Source of the DNA: Bolinopsis microptera
Lineage: Eukaryota; Ctenophora; Tentaculata; Lobata; Bolinopsidae
Length of the DNA stretch: 60,000 nt
NCBI RefSeq assembly: GCF_026151205.1
Contig: NC_087075.1
Coordinates: 3,386,359-3,446,358 of the forward strand
Direction: 5' to 3'
In this document: piece by piece, positions 27,801 to 42,800 of the stretch
Numbering within the stretch: position 1 is the stretch's first letter
How the letters are laid out: the number at the start of each line of letters is the position of its first letter
The notes under the pieces: generated by a model
Told to the model about the DNA's origin: nothing
The model's database searches: none
The model's input: only the letters and a program-made list of their open reading frames with translations
Program-made: the position numbers and the translations under genes

Positions 27801-30800
27801 GTTTAGCAGCAAACGCAGATTCTACCTGCACGGCATGTCAGCTGCCAAGAAGGTAGGCCTATGGATCAGGAACACCAAGAAAGGACTGCACATGGAGTAA
27901 GTTGTTGTTTCCTATAAATTGGAGGGACCGAAGGGGTTCATCCTGAAATTTATGTTAATCTTAGAAAATGCATTTATGTGTGCGAATTAACATAGGACTG
28001 AAATTCTGACTGTCAACTCAAGCAAAAGTTTAGTATTTGTACAATTAATTGGTATTACTATACGTTTATGAGGTCCCATCACAGAAGCTTCAGAAGAATT
28101 TCCTGTGTATGAATGCAACTATTGTTTGTATGTACACCCCCGCACACACTTTGACACTATTCCAATTTTCAAATAAAAGCGAACCATCCTAAAAGGGTAC
28201 ATTCGAATCTTAATAACTTGCTTGCAGCGGCTGAACTTGCAGTTCTATAAATACTTTGACTAAACTCGACTATACTTGCAGAAGATTGTGTTGCGGGCCA
28301 GTATCTGGATCAGTCAAGTGGCTGTCAAGCCTTGTCCGGCAGATAAATGGAGTTTAGCAGCAAACGCAGCTTTAACTGCACGGCATGTCCAGCTGACAAT
28401 GAGGTAAGCCTCTGGATCGGAACCACAAGAAAAGTGACTGGCACATGGAGTAGTTGTTGTTTCCTAATAATTGGAGGGACCGAAGGGTGCATCCTGAAAT
28501 TTATGTTAATCTTAGAAATGCAATAAATGTGTGCGAATAAACATTGACTGAAATACTGGACGTCAACAAGGCAAAGTTTAGTATTTTGTAAATAATTGGT
28601 ATTACTATACGTTTATGAGGTAACATCAAGATGCTCGAAAGGAATTTCCTGTGAATGAAATGCAACTATTTTTGTATATGAACACCAACCGCACACACTT
28701 TGACACTTATCAAATATTCAAATAAAGCGAACCATCCTAAAAGGGTACTCTGAAATCTTAAACTGCTTGCCCAGCGGCTGATACTTGCAGTTCTTAAATA
28801 CTTGACTTAAACTCGACTATACTTGCAGAAGATTGAGTTGCGGGCCAGTATCTGATCAGTCAAGTGGCTGTCAAGCCTGTCGGCAATCAAGGTGTTTTAG
28901 CAGCAAGCAGCTTCTTCCTGCACGGCATGGTCCAGCTGACCAAAAGAGGTTCGCCTCTGATCAGGAACACAAGAAAGTGATGCACATCGGAGTAAGTTGT
29001 TTGTTTCCTAAAATTGGGGATACCTAAGGGTTCATCCTGTGAAATTTATGTTATTCTTAAATGCAATAATGAGTGCGAATAAACATAGGACTGAATACTG
29101 ACGTCAACAAGCAAAGTTTAGTATTTGTTAAATATTGGTTTTACTTTACGTGTATGAGGGCCCATAATCAGATGCTCGATAGGAATTCCCTGTGAATGAA
29201 ATGCAACTATTGTATATGAACACACCAGCAACACCTTTGACACTTATCCAATATTCAAATAAAAGGCGAACATCCCTAAAAGGTACTTCGAATCTTTAAC
29301 TGCTTGCCAGGGCTGAAACTTGCAGTTTATAAATACTTGACTAAACTCGACTATACTTGCAGAGATTGTGTTGCGGGCCAGTATCTGGATCAGCAAGTGG
29401 CTGTTCAAGCTGTCCGGCAGTTCATTGGAGTTTGCAGCAAAAAGCAGCTTCTTCTGCACGGCATGTCCAGCTGACAAAGAGGTGAGCCTCTGGGATCAGG
29501 AAACAAAGAAAGTGACTGCACATGGAGTAGGGTTGTTGTTTCCTAAAAAATTGGAGGGACCGAAGGGGTTCTTCACTGAAATTTTTGTTAATCTTAGAAT
29601 TGCAATAATGTGTGCGAATAAACATAGACTGAAATATGACGTCAACAAGCAAAGTTTAGAATTTGTACAAATAATTGGTATTACTATACGTTTATGTGGT
29701 TCCAATCACTGAAGATGCTTCGAAAGGAATTCTGTGAATGAAATGCATATTGTATTTGATCACCACCGCACACACTTTTGAACTTCATCAATTTTCATAT
29801 TAAAAGCGAAACCATCCTAAAAGGTACTTTTTTTTTTTATTGATTCGGAAAAAAAAATTTTCTATAAAACTGCTTGCACGCGGCCTGAAACTTGCAGTTC
29901 TATAAAATACTTGACTAAACTCGGAACTATACTTGCAGTAGATTCGTGTTTGCGGCAAGTATCTGGATCAGTCATGGGGCTGTTCAAGCCTGTCCGCAGA
30001 TCAATGGAGTTTTTAGGCAGCAAACGCAGCTTCTACCTGCACGGCATGTCCAGCTGACTTAAGAGGTTTGCCTCTGATCCGGAAACAAAGGATAGTGATC
30101 TGCACCTTGGAGTAAGTTGTTGTTTCCTAAAAATTGGAGGGACCGAAAGGGGTTCATTCTGATATTTATGTTAATCTTAGAAATGCAATAATGTGTGCGA
30201 ATAAACTTAGACTGAAATACTGACGTTCAACATAGCAAAGTTTAGTATTTGTTTATACAAATAATTGGTATTACTAACGTTTTTGAGGTCCCATCACAGA
30301 TGCGCGAAGAATTTCCTGTGAATGAAATGCAACTATTGTAGATGAACACCACCCGCACACACACTTTGACACTTTTTCCAATATTCAAATAAAAGCGTAC
30401 CATCCCCTAAAGGGTAATTCGAATCTCTTAAACTGCTTGCAGCGGCTGAAAACTGGCAGTTCTATAATACTTGACTTAACTCGACTATACTTGCAGAAGA
30501 TTGTGTTGAGGGCCAGTATCTGGATAGTCAAGTGGCTGTCAAGCCTGCTGTCCGGCAGATCAATGGAGTTTAGCAGACAAAACGCGCTTCTACCTGCAAC
30601 GGATTGTCCAGCTGACAAAGTGGTAGACATCTGGATCTGAGAACACTAAGAAAGTGACTGCACATGGAGTAAGTTGTTGTTTCCTAAAAATTGGTGGGAC
30701 CGAAAAGGGGTTTCATATCTGAATTTATGTTATTCTTAGAAATGCAATAAATGTGTGCGAATAAACATAGACTGAAATACTGACGTTCAACAAGCAAAGT

Positions 30801-33800
30801 TTAGTATTTGTACAATAATTGGTATAACATTACGTTGATATGAGGGTCCCATCACAGATGCTCGAATGGGAATCATGTGAATGATATGCAATATTGTATA
30901 TGACACCACCCGCACACACTTTGACACTTATCCAATATTCTATAAAAAGCTGAACCATCCCTAAATGGGTACTTCGAATCTTAAACTGCTTGCCAGCGGC
31001 TGAAATTGCAGTTGCTTTATATACGTGGACTAAAACTCGACTTTACTTGCAGAAGATTGGTGGGGGCCAGTATCTGGATCAGTCAAGTGGCTGTACAAGC
31101 CTCGTCCGGCAGATCAATGGAGTTTAGCAGCTAACGCAGCTCTACCTGCACGCATGTCCAGCTGACAAAGTGGTAGCCTCTGGTTCAGGAAAACCACAAG
31201 AAGTGTCTGCACATGGAGTATGTGGGTGTTTTCCTGAAAAATTGGAGGGACCGAAGGGGTCATCCGGAAATTTATGTTAATCTTAGATATGCAATAATGT
31301 GTTGCGAATAAACATTGATGAAATACACCGACGTCAACAAGCAAAGTTTAGTATTTGTACATTAATTGGCTATTACTATTACGTTTATGAGGTCCCATCA
31401 CAGATGCTCGAAAGGAATTCCTGTGAATGAAATGCAACTATTGTATATGAACACCTCCCGCAAACACTTGACACTTATCAATATTCATATAAAAGCGTAC
31501 CATCCTAAAAGGGTACTTGAATCGTAAACTGATTGCAGCGGCTGAACTTGCAGTTTTCTATAATTACTTGACTAAACCGACTATACTGGCAGAAGATTGT
31601 GTTGCGGGCCGTTCATGGATCAGTCAGTGGCTCCTTTGTCATGCCTGTCGGCAGATCATGGAGTTTAGCAGCAAACGTGCTTCTACCTGCACGGCATGTC
31701 AGCTGAAAAAGAGGTTGCATCTGGATCAGGAAAACAAAGAAAGTGATGCACTTGGAGTTAGTTGTTGTGTCCTATAAAATTGGAGGGACCGAAGGGGTTC
31801 ATCATGTTATTTTTTGTCTATTCTTTGATATATGCAATATTGTGGTGCGAATAAAAACCTAGACTGAAAAATACTGACGTCACAAGCAAAGTTCTTGTAT
31901 TGTACAATAATTGGTATTACTATTAGTTTATGATGTCCATCACAGATGCTCGAAAGGAATTCTGTGAATGAAATGCAACTATTGGATATGGAAACACCAC
32001 CCGCACACACTTTGACACTTAGTCACAATATTCAATAAAAGCGTACCATCCCTAAAAGTGGTACTTTCGATTCGTAAACTGCTTGCCAGCGGCAGAAACC
32101 TGGCAGTTCATAAAAATTACTTGGCTAAACTCGACATACTGCAGAGATTTTGTTGCGGGCCAGTATTGGATCAGTTCAAGTGGCTGTTCAAGCTGTCCGG
32201 CAGGATCATGGACGTTTAGCAGCAATAACGCAGCAGCTTCTACCATGCACGGCATGTCTCAGCTGACAAAGAGGTAGCCTCTGGATCAGGAATACAAGAA
32301 AGTGACTGCACATGGAGTAAGTTGTTCGTTTCCTGATGTTGGACGGAACGATGGGGTTCATCCTGAAATTTATGTTATTCTTAGAAATGCACATTGATGT
32401 GGTGCGAATAAAAACATAGACGGAAAAACTGACGTCAACAAGCCAAAAGTTTAGTATTTGTACAATAATTGGTTATTACTTTCGTTGATGAGGTCCCATA
32501 CAGATGCTCGAAAGGGGGGGGGGGAAATCCTGTGAATTGAAATGCAACTATTGTATATGTACACCACCCGCACACACTTGACACTTATTCCAATATTCAA
32601 ATAAAAGCGAACCATCCTTATAGGGTACTTCGATCTTAAGCTGCTGCCAGCGGCTGAAACTTGCAGTTCTATAAATATGACTAAACTCGACTATACTTGC
32701 AGGAAGAATTGTGTTTGCGGGCCAGTATCTGGATCAGTCAAGTGGCTGTCAAAGCCTGTCCGGCAGATCAATGGGTTTAGCAGAAACGCTGCTTTCTACT
32801 GCACGGCATGTCCAGCGGACAAAGAGGTTAAGCATCTGGATCAGGACCACAAGTAAGTGACTGCACATGGGAGTAAGGTGTTGTTTCCTAAAAATTGGTG
32901 GGTCGAAGGGGTTCATCCTGAAATTTATGTTAATCTTAGAAATGCAATAATGTGTGCGATAATAAACATAGACTGAAATACTGACTCGTCAACAAGCAAA
33001 GTTTTAGTATTTGTACAATAATTGGTATTACTATACGTTTTTGAGGTCCATCTCAGATGCTCGAAAGGAATTCCTGTGAATGAAATTGCAACTATTGTAT
33101 ATGAACACCACCCGCACACACTTTGGAATTAATCCATATTCAAATAAAAGGCGAACATCCCTAAAAGGGTACTTCGATCTTAAACTGCTTTGCCAGCGGC
33201 TGAAACTTGCGTTCCTTAAATACGTGACTAAACTCGAAATATACTTGCAGAGATTGTGTTGCAGGGAACAGTTTCTGGATCAGTCAAGTGGCTGTCAAGC
33301 CCTGTCGGCTGATCAATGGAGTGTAGCAGCAAACTGCAAGCTTTATACTGCACGGCATGTTCAGCTGACAAAGAGGTAGCCTCTGGATCAGGAAACTCAA
33401 GAAAGTGACTGCACATGGAGTAGATTTGTTGTTTCTAAATATTGGAGGGACCGAAGGGGTTCATCATGAAATTTTGTGAATCTTAGAAATGCAATCTTGT
33501 GTGCGAATAAACATAGACTGAAAATACTGATGTCAACAAGCAAGTTTAGGTATTGTACAATAATTGGTATTACTATAGTTTATGAGGTCCCTTACAGATG
33601 CCTCGAAAGGAATTCCTGTGAATGAATTCGAAATATTGTATATGGACTCCAACCCGCACACACTTTGACACTTATCCAATATTCAATAAAAGCGAACCAT
33701 CCCTAAAAGGGTACTGCGAATCTTAAACTGGCTTGCCTAGCGGCTGAAACTTGCAGTTCTATAAATACCTTGACTAAACTCGACTATGCTTGCAGAAGAT

Positions 33801-36800
33801 TGTGTGCGCGGAGTATCTGGATCATCATGTGCTTTCAAGCTGTCGCAGAACAATGGAGTTTAGCAGGCAAACGCTGCTTCTACCTGCTCGGCATGTACAG
33901 CTGACAAAGAGGTAGCATCTGGATCAGGGAACACAAGAAGTGACTGCCCATGGAGTAAAGTTGTTGTTTCCTTAAAAAATTGGAGGGGGACCGAAAGGGG
34001 TTCATACCTGAAATTTATGTTATCTTGAAAATGCAATAATGATGTGCGAATTATATAACATAGACTGAAATACTGAAGTCAACAAGCAAAGTTTTGTTTT
34101 GTACATAAATTGGTATTACTATTTACGTTTATGAGGGTCCCATCACAGATGCTCGAAAGGAAATTCCTGTGAAATGAAATGCCACTATTGTATATGAACA
34201 CCAACCCGCCTCACTTTGACACTTATCCAATATTAAATAAAAGCGATAACCATCCCTAAGGGTACTTCGAATCTTATATGCGTGCCAGCGGCTGAAACTT
34301 GCAGATCTATTAATACTGACTAAACTCGAACTATACTTGCAGAAGAGTGTGTTGACGGGCCAGTATATGGATCAGTCAAGTGGCTGTCAAGCCTGTCCGG
34401 CAGGATCAATGGAGTTTAGCAGCAAAACGCAGCTTATACCTGCACGGCATGTCCAGCTGACAAGAGGTAGCCTCTGGATCAGGAACACAAGGGAAAGTGA
34501 CTGCACATGGAGTAAGTTGTTGTTTCCTAAATATTGGTGGGGGACCGAAGGGGTTCATCATGAAATTTATGTTAATCTTAGAAAAGCTATATGTGTGCGA
34601 ATAAACATAGACTGAAAATACTGACGTCAACAAGCTAGTTTAGTATTTGTACATTAATTGGATTACTATACGTTTATGAGGTCCACTCACAGATGCTCGG
34701 AAAGGAATTCCTGTGAATGAAATGAATCTATTGTATATCGTCACCACCGCACACACTTTGTCTCTTATCCAATATTCAAATAAAGCGAACATCCCTAAAA
34801 GGGTATTCGATCTTTAAAACTGCTTGCCAGCGGCTGAACTTGCAGTTCTATAAATACTTGACTAAAACTCGACTATATTTGCAGAAGATTGTGGTGCGGG
34901 CCAGTTTCTGGATCAGTCAACGTGGCTGTCAAGCCTGTCGGTAGATTCAATGGAGTTTAGAAGCAAACGCAGCTTCTACCTGCACGGCATGTCCAGCTGA
35001 CAAAGAGGTTGCCTCTGGATCAGGAACACAAGAAAGTGTCTGCTCATGGAGGAAGTTGTTGTTTCTAAAATTGGAGGGACCGAAGGGTTCATTCCGAAAT
35101 TTATGTTAATTTAGAAATGCAATAATGTGTGCGAATATAAACATAGATCTGTTAATACTGCCGTCAACAAGCAAAGATTTAGGAATTGTTACAAAAATTG
35201 TATTTACTTTAGTTTATGAGGTCCCATTTCACAGATGCTCGAAAGGAATTCCTGTGAATGAAATGCAACTACGTGTATATGAAGCACCACCCGCACACAC
35301 TTTGACACTTATCCAATATTCAAATAAAAGGAACCATCACCAAAAGGTGTACTTCGATCTTAAACTGCTTGCCAGCGCTGTAACTTGCGTTCTATAAATA
35401 CTTGACTAAACTGAGCTATACTTGCAGAGATTGTGGTGCGGGCCAGTATATGGATCAGTAAAGTGGCTGTCAAGCCTGTCCGGCAGATCAATGGAGGGTT
35501 TAGCAGCAACGTAGCTTTACCTGCACGGCATGTCCAGCTGACAAAGAGGTAGCCTCTGGATCAGGAACACAAAGAAGTGACTGCACATGAGTAGAGTTGT
35601 TGTTTTCCTAAAATTGGAGGACGAAGGGGTTCATCCTGAAATTTATGTTAATCTTAGAAATGCAATTAATGTGTGCGAATTAATAATAGATGAAATACTG
35701 ACGTCACAAGCAAAGTTTAGATATTTGTACAATAATTGGTATACTATACGTTTATGAGGTCCCATAACAGCTCTCGAAGGAATTCCTGTGAATGAAATGC
35801 AATTTTGTATATGAACACCACCCGCCACACTTTGACACTTATCCAATATTCAATAAAGCGAACATCCCTTTAAAAGGGTTTTCGAATCTTATAACTGCTT
35901 GCCAGCGGCCTGAAACTTGCAGTTTCTATAATACTTGATAAACTCGAATATACTTGCAGAAGATTGGTGTTGCGGGCCAGTATCTGGATCAGTCAATTGT
36001 GGGCTGTCAAGCCTGTCCCCGCAGAGCAATGGTGTTTTAGCAGCAACGCAGCTTTTACCTGCACGGCATGTCCAGCTGACAAAGAGGTAGCTCTGGACGG
36101 AACACAAGAAAGTGACTGCACATGGAAGTGTTAGTTGTTGTTTACTAAATAAATTGGATGGGACCGAAGGGGGGTTTCCCCCCCCATCCTGAAATTTATG
36201 TTTTAATCTTAGAAATGCAATAATGTGTGCGAATAAACATAGTACTGAAATACTGACGTCAACAGCAAAGTTTGTATTTGTACAATAATTGGTATACCTA
36301 TACGTTTATGAGGTCCCATCCCAGATGCTCGAAGGAATTCCTGTGGATGAAATGCAACTATTGTTCATGAACACACCGCACACACTTTGACACTTATCCA
36401 ATATTCTAATAAAGCGAAACATCCCTAAAAGGGTACTCGAATCTTAAACTGCCTGCCAGCGCTGGAAACTTGCAGTTCTATAAATACTTGTCTAAATCGA
36501 CTATACTTGCAGAGATTGATGTTGCGGGCAGTTATGGATCAGTCATGGGGCTGTCAAGCATGTCCGGCAGAATCTAATGGGAGTTTGGCTAGCAACGCAG
36601 CTTCTACCTGCACGGCTTGTCTGCTGACAAAGAGTAGCCTCTGGATCAGGAACACAAGAAAAGTGACTGCACATGGAGGTAAGTTGTTTGTTTCCTAAAA
36701 TTTGGAGGGTCCGAAGGGGTTCATCATGAAATTTATGTTAATCATAGAAATGCAAAATGTGTGCGGATTAAACATACGACTGAAAAATACTGACGTCAAC

Positions 36801-39800
36801 AAGCAAAGTTTAGTATTTGTATCAATAATTGGTTATTACTATACGTTTTTGAAGGTCCATCACAGATGCTCGAAAGGATTCCTGTGATTGAAAATGCAAA
36901 TATTGTATTTGTCAACCACCGCACACACTTGGGACACTTATCAATATTCAAATAAAGCGAAACCATCCCTAAAAGGGTAACTTCGAATCCTTAAATGCTT
37001 GCCAGCGGCTGAAATTGCAGTTCTATAAATAGACTTGACTAAACTCGATATACTTGCAGGAAGATTGTGTTGCGGGCCAAGTTTTGATCAGTCAAGTGGC
37101 TGTCAAGCCTGTCCGGCAGTCATGGAGTTTAGCCTGCTAACGCAGCTTCTACCTGACGGCAGGTCCATGCTGAAATGAGTTAGCCTCTGGATCAGGGAAC
37201 ACAAGAAAGTGACTGCAACATTGGAGTAAGTTGTTGTTTCCTAAAATTGAAGGGACAGAAGGGGGTTCATCCAGAAATTTATGTTAATCTTAGAATGCCA
37301 ATAATGCCACCTGTGTGCGGAATAAAACATAGACTGAATTACTGACGTCAACAAGCAAAGTTTAGTATTTGTACAATATTTGGTATTACTAGGCAGTTTA
37401 TGAGGTCCCATCACAGATGCTCGAAAGGAATTCCTGTGAATGTAAGGCATCTATTGTATAGAACACCACCGCACATCACTTTGACACTTATCCATTTTCT
37501 AATAAAGCGAACCATCCCTAAAAGGGTACGTCGAATCTTAAACTGCTTGCAGCGGCTGAAAACTTGCAGTTCTATAAATACTTGACTAAAATCGACTATC
37601 ATTGCCGAGAAGATTGTGTTGCGGGCCAGTATCTGGATCAGTCAATGGCTGTCAAGCCTGTCCGGCAGGTTCAATGGAGTTTAGCAGCAAACGCATGCTT
37701 CTACCTGCACGTGCCATGTCCAGCTGGACAAGAGGTTGCCTCTGGATCAGGATACACAAGAAAGTGACTGCACATGGAGTAAGTTGATGTTTCCTAAAAT
37801 TTGGAGGGACCGAAGGGGTTCTATCCTGAAATTTTATGTATCTTAGAAATGCATTAATGTGTGCGAATAAACATAGACTGAAAATACTGACGGCACAAGC
37901 AAGTTTAGTATTTGTACATTAATTGTAATTACTATAAGTTTATTGAGGTCCCATCACAGATGCGCGAAAGGATTTCCTGGAATGAAATGCAACTATTGTA
38001 TTGAACACCACCCGAACACCACTTGGAAACTTATCCCAATAGTCAAATAAAAGCGAACACATCACTAAAAGGGTACTTCGAATCTTAAACTGGCTTGCCA
38101 GCCCCAAAAACCCCACGCTGAAACTTGCAGTTCTATAATTACTTGTACAAAAACTCGACTATACTTGCAGAGATTGTGTTGGGGCCAGTATCTGGATCAG
38201 TCAAGTGGCTGTCAAGGCCTGTCCGGCAGATCAATGGAGTTTAGCAGCAAAGCAGCTTCCTACCTGCACGGCATGTCAGCTGACAAAAGTGGTAGCCTCT
38301 GGATCAGGAACACAAGAAAGTGACGCACATGGAGTAAGTTGTGTTTCTAAAAATTGGAGGGACGAAAGGGGTTCATCCTGAAAATTTATGTTAATCTTAG
38401 AAATGCAATATAATGTCGTGCGAATAAACATTCAGACTGAAATACTGACGTCAACAAGCAAAGTTTTAGTATTTGTACAAAAGTGGTATTACTATACGTT
38501 TATGAGGTCCCATCACAGATATGCTCGTTAAGGAATTCCTGTGTATGAATTGCCAAACTATTGTATTTGAACACCCCCCGCCACACTTTGACACTTATCC
38601 AATATTCAAATAAAAGCGAACCATCCTAGAATGGGTACTTCGATAATTAAATCTTAAACTGCTTGCCAGCGCTGAAATTGCAGTTCTTAAATACTTGACT
38701 AAACTCGACTATTGACTGCAGAGATTGTGTTGCGGGCCAGTATCTGGATTCAGTTCAAGTGGCTGTCCAAGCCTGTCCGGCAGATAAATGGAAGTTAGCA
38801 GCAAACCAGCTTCTACCTGCACGGCATGTCCAGCTGAACAAAGAGGTATGCCTCTGGATCAGGAACCAGTAAGTGACTGCACATGGGAGTATGTTGTTTC
38901 CTAAAATTGGAGGGACCGAAGGGGTTATCCTGAAATTTTATGTTAATCTTAGAAATGCAATAATGTTGCGAATAAACATAGATGAAATACTGACGGTCCA
39001 ACAAAGCAAGTGTAGTATTTGTTCAATAATTGGTATTACTATACGTTTATGAGGTTCCCATCACAGATGCTTCGAAAAGTATCCTGTGAATGCAATGCAA
39101 TTTTGTTTGTGAACACACCGCACACACTTTGACACTTATAAATATTCAAATAAAAAGCGAAATCCATCCCTAAAAGGGTACTTTCGAAATCTTAACTGCT
39201 TGCCAGCGGCTGAAACTTGCAGTTCTATAAATACTTGACTAAAACTCGACTATACATTGCAGAAGATTGAGTGGGGCAGTATCTGGATCAGTCAAGTGGC
39301 TGTCAAGCCTGTCCGAGCAGATCAATGGTGTTTAGCAGCAAACGCAGCTTTACCTGCACGGGACATGTCCAGCTGGACAAGAGGTAGCATTGGATCAGGA
39401 ACACAAGAAAGTGACTGCACATGGAGTAAGTTGTTGTTCCTAAAAAAATTGAGGGACCGAAGGGGTTCATCCTGAAATTATATGTTCATCCTTAGAAATG
39501 CTATAATGTGTGCGAATAAACATAGAATGAAATACTGACGTCAACAAGCAAAGTTTAGTTTTTGTACAAATATTTGGTATTACTATACGTTTATGAGGGT
39601 CCCATCACAGATGCTCGAAAGGAATTCCCTTGTGATGAAATGCAAACTATTGATATGAACACCACCCCGCACCACCACTTTGACACTTATCAAGATAATT
39701 CCAATAAAGCGAACCATCACCTAAAAGGGTACTTCGAATCTTAAACAATGCTTGCAGCGGCTGAAAACTTGCAGTTCAATAAATTACTTGACAAAATCGA

Positions 39801-42800
39801 CTATACTTGCAGAAGTTTGTGTTGCGGGCCAGTATCTGGATCAGTCAAAGTGGCTGTCAAGCCTGTCCGGAAAGTTCCAATGGAGTTTAGCAGCAAACGC
39901 TGCTTTACCTGCACGGCATGTCCAGCTGACAAAGAGGTAGCCTCATGGATCAGGAACACAAGAAGTGACTGCACATGGAGTAAGTTGTTGTTTAAAAATT
40001 GGAGGGACCGAAGGGGTACAAATCCTGAAATTTAGGTTAATCTTAGAAATGCAATTATGGTGCGAAATATACTTAGACTGAATTACTTGCGTCTACAAGC
40101 AAAGTATAGTATTTTGTACAGTAATTGGTATTATTAGTTTATGAGGTCCCATCCCCAGATGCTCGGAATGGAATTCTGTGAATGAATTTGCGAATATTGT
40201 ATATGAACACCACCCGCACACACTTTGACCATCTTATCCAATAATTCAAATAGAAAGCGAACATCCCTAAAAGGGTACTTCGAATCTTAAACTGATGCCA
40301 GCGGCTGAAACTTGCAGTTCTATAAAACTTGACTAAACTCGACTATACTTGCAGAAAGATTGTGTTTGCGGCCAGTATTCTGGAATCAGTCAAGTGGCTG
40401 TACAAGCCTGTCCGGCAGATCAATGGATGATTAGAGCAAACGCAGCTTTCTGACCTGCACGGCATGACCAGCTGACAAAGAGGTCAGCTAGGGGGCAGGA
40501 ACACAAGAAAGTGGCTGACATGGAGTATGTTGTTGTTTCCTAAAAAATTGGGGAGGGACCGAAGGGGTTCATCCTGAAATTATGTTAATCCTTAGAAATT
40601 GCAATATTGTGTGCGAATAATACATAGACTGAAATACTGACGTCAACAAGCAAAAGTTTAGTATTTGTATCAATAATTGGTATTTTATTACGTTTATGAG
40701 GTCATCACAGATGATCGAAAGGAATTCCTTGTGAATGAAGCAACTTTTGTATTAGAAACCACCACCCGCACACACTTTGGACACTTATCATATTCAAATA
40801 AAAGCGAACCATCCCTAAAAGGGTTACTTCGAATCTTAAACTGCTTGCGCGGCTAGAAACTTGCAGTTCTATCAAAATACTTGACTAACTCGGACTATAC
40901 TTGCAGACGATTGTGTTAGCGGGCCAGTATCTGGACAGTCAATTGGCTGTTCAAGCCTGTCCGGAAGATCAATGGTGTTTAGCTGCAAACGCAGCTTCTT
41001 CCTGCACGCATGTCAGCTGACAAAAGAGGTAGCCTTCTGGTCAGGAACAACAAGAAAGTGACTGCACATGGGGAAGTTGTTGTTTCCTAAAATTGGAGGA
41101 CGAAAGGGGTTCATCTTGAAATTTATGTTAATCTTAGAAATGCAATAATGAGTGCGAATTAAACATAGACTGAATACTGGCGTCAACAGGCAAAGTTTAG
41201 TTATTTGTACAATAATTGGTATTATATACGTTTATGAGGTCCCATCAAGATGTCGGAAAGGAAAATTCTGTGAATGAATTGCACTATTGTATATGAACAC
41301 CACCCGCACACACTTTGACACTTTATCCAATATTCAAATAAAAGCGAACCATCACTAAAAGGTACTTTCGATCGTTATACTGATGCCGCGGCTGATAACT
41401 TCCCACCTGCCAGTTCTATAAAAATTCTGACTAAACCTCGACTATACTTGCAGAGATTGGTGTTGCGGGCCTGTATCTGATTCAGTCACGGGGCTGTCAA
41501 GCCTGTCGGCAGATCAATGGAGTTAGCAGCAAACGCAGCTTCTACCTGCACCGGCACTGTCCAGCTGACCAAAGAGGGAGCCTCTGGATCAGGAACACTA
41601 GAAAGTGACTGCCACATGGATGTAAGTTTTTGTTTCCTAAAATTGGAGGGGACGAAGGGGTTCATCCTCGAAATTTATGTTAATTTAGAAATGCTATAAT
41701 GTGTGCGATAAACATAGACTGAAATTACTGTCGTCACAAGCAATAGTTTAGTATTTGTTTATAAATTGGTATTACTATAGTTGTATGAGGTCCCATCACA
41801 GATGTGTCGAAAGGAATTCCTGTGAATGAATGCAACTATTGTATATGAACACCACCCGCACACACTTTTGACACTTATCAAGATTCAAATAAAGCGAACA
41901 TCCCTAAAAGGGTACTCGAATCTTAAAACGTGCTTGCAGCGGCTGAAACTTGCTGTTCTATATATACTTGCTACAACTAGACTATACTTGCAGAAGATTG
42001 TGTTTGCGGGCCAGTATCTGGATCAGGTCAAGTGGATGTCAAGCCTGTCCGGCAGATCTATGGAGTTAGCGCAAACGCAGCTTCTACCTGCACGGCATGG
42101 TCCAGCTGACAAAGAGTAGCCTCTGGATCAGGAACACAAGAAAGTGAATGACACATGGATTAAGTTGTGTTTCATAAAAATTGGAGGGACCGAAGGCGGT
42201 TCATCTGAAATTTTATGTTAATCTTAGAATGCAATAATGTGTGCGAATAAACATAGACTGAAAGACTGGAGTCAACAAGCAAAGTTTAAGTATTTGTACT
42301 ATAATTGGTATTACTATACGTTTATGAGGTCCCATCACAGATGTCCGAAGGAATTCCTGTGAATGATATGCAACTATTGTATATGAACACCTCCCGCACC
42401 CACTTTGACACTTTTCCAATATTCAAATAAGCGAACCATCCCTAAAAGGGTACTTTACGAATCTTAACTGTTGCCAGCGGCTGAAACTTGCGTTCTATAA
42501 TACTTGACTATATATCGACTATTCTTGCAGAAGATTGTTTGCGGGCATATCTGGATCAGTCAAGAGGGTGTCATAGCCTGTCCGGCAGATCAATGGAGTT
42601 TTTAGCAGCAAACGCAGCTTCTACCTGCACGGCATGTCCAGCTGCAAAGAGGTTGCTCTGGATCCAGGAACACAAAGAATGTGACATGACTGGAGTAGTT
42701 GCTTGTTTCCTAAAAAATTGGAGGGACCGAAGGGGTCATCCTGAAATTTTGTTAATCTTAGAAATGCAATTATGTGTGCGAATAATCATAGAATGAATGC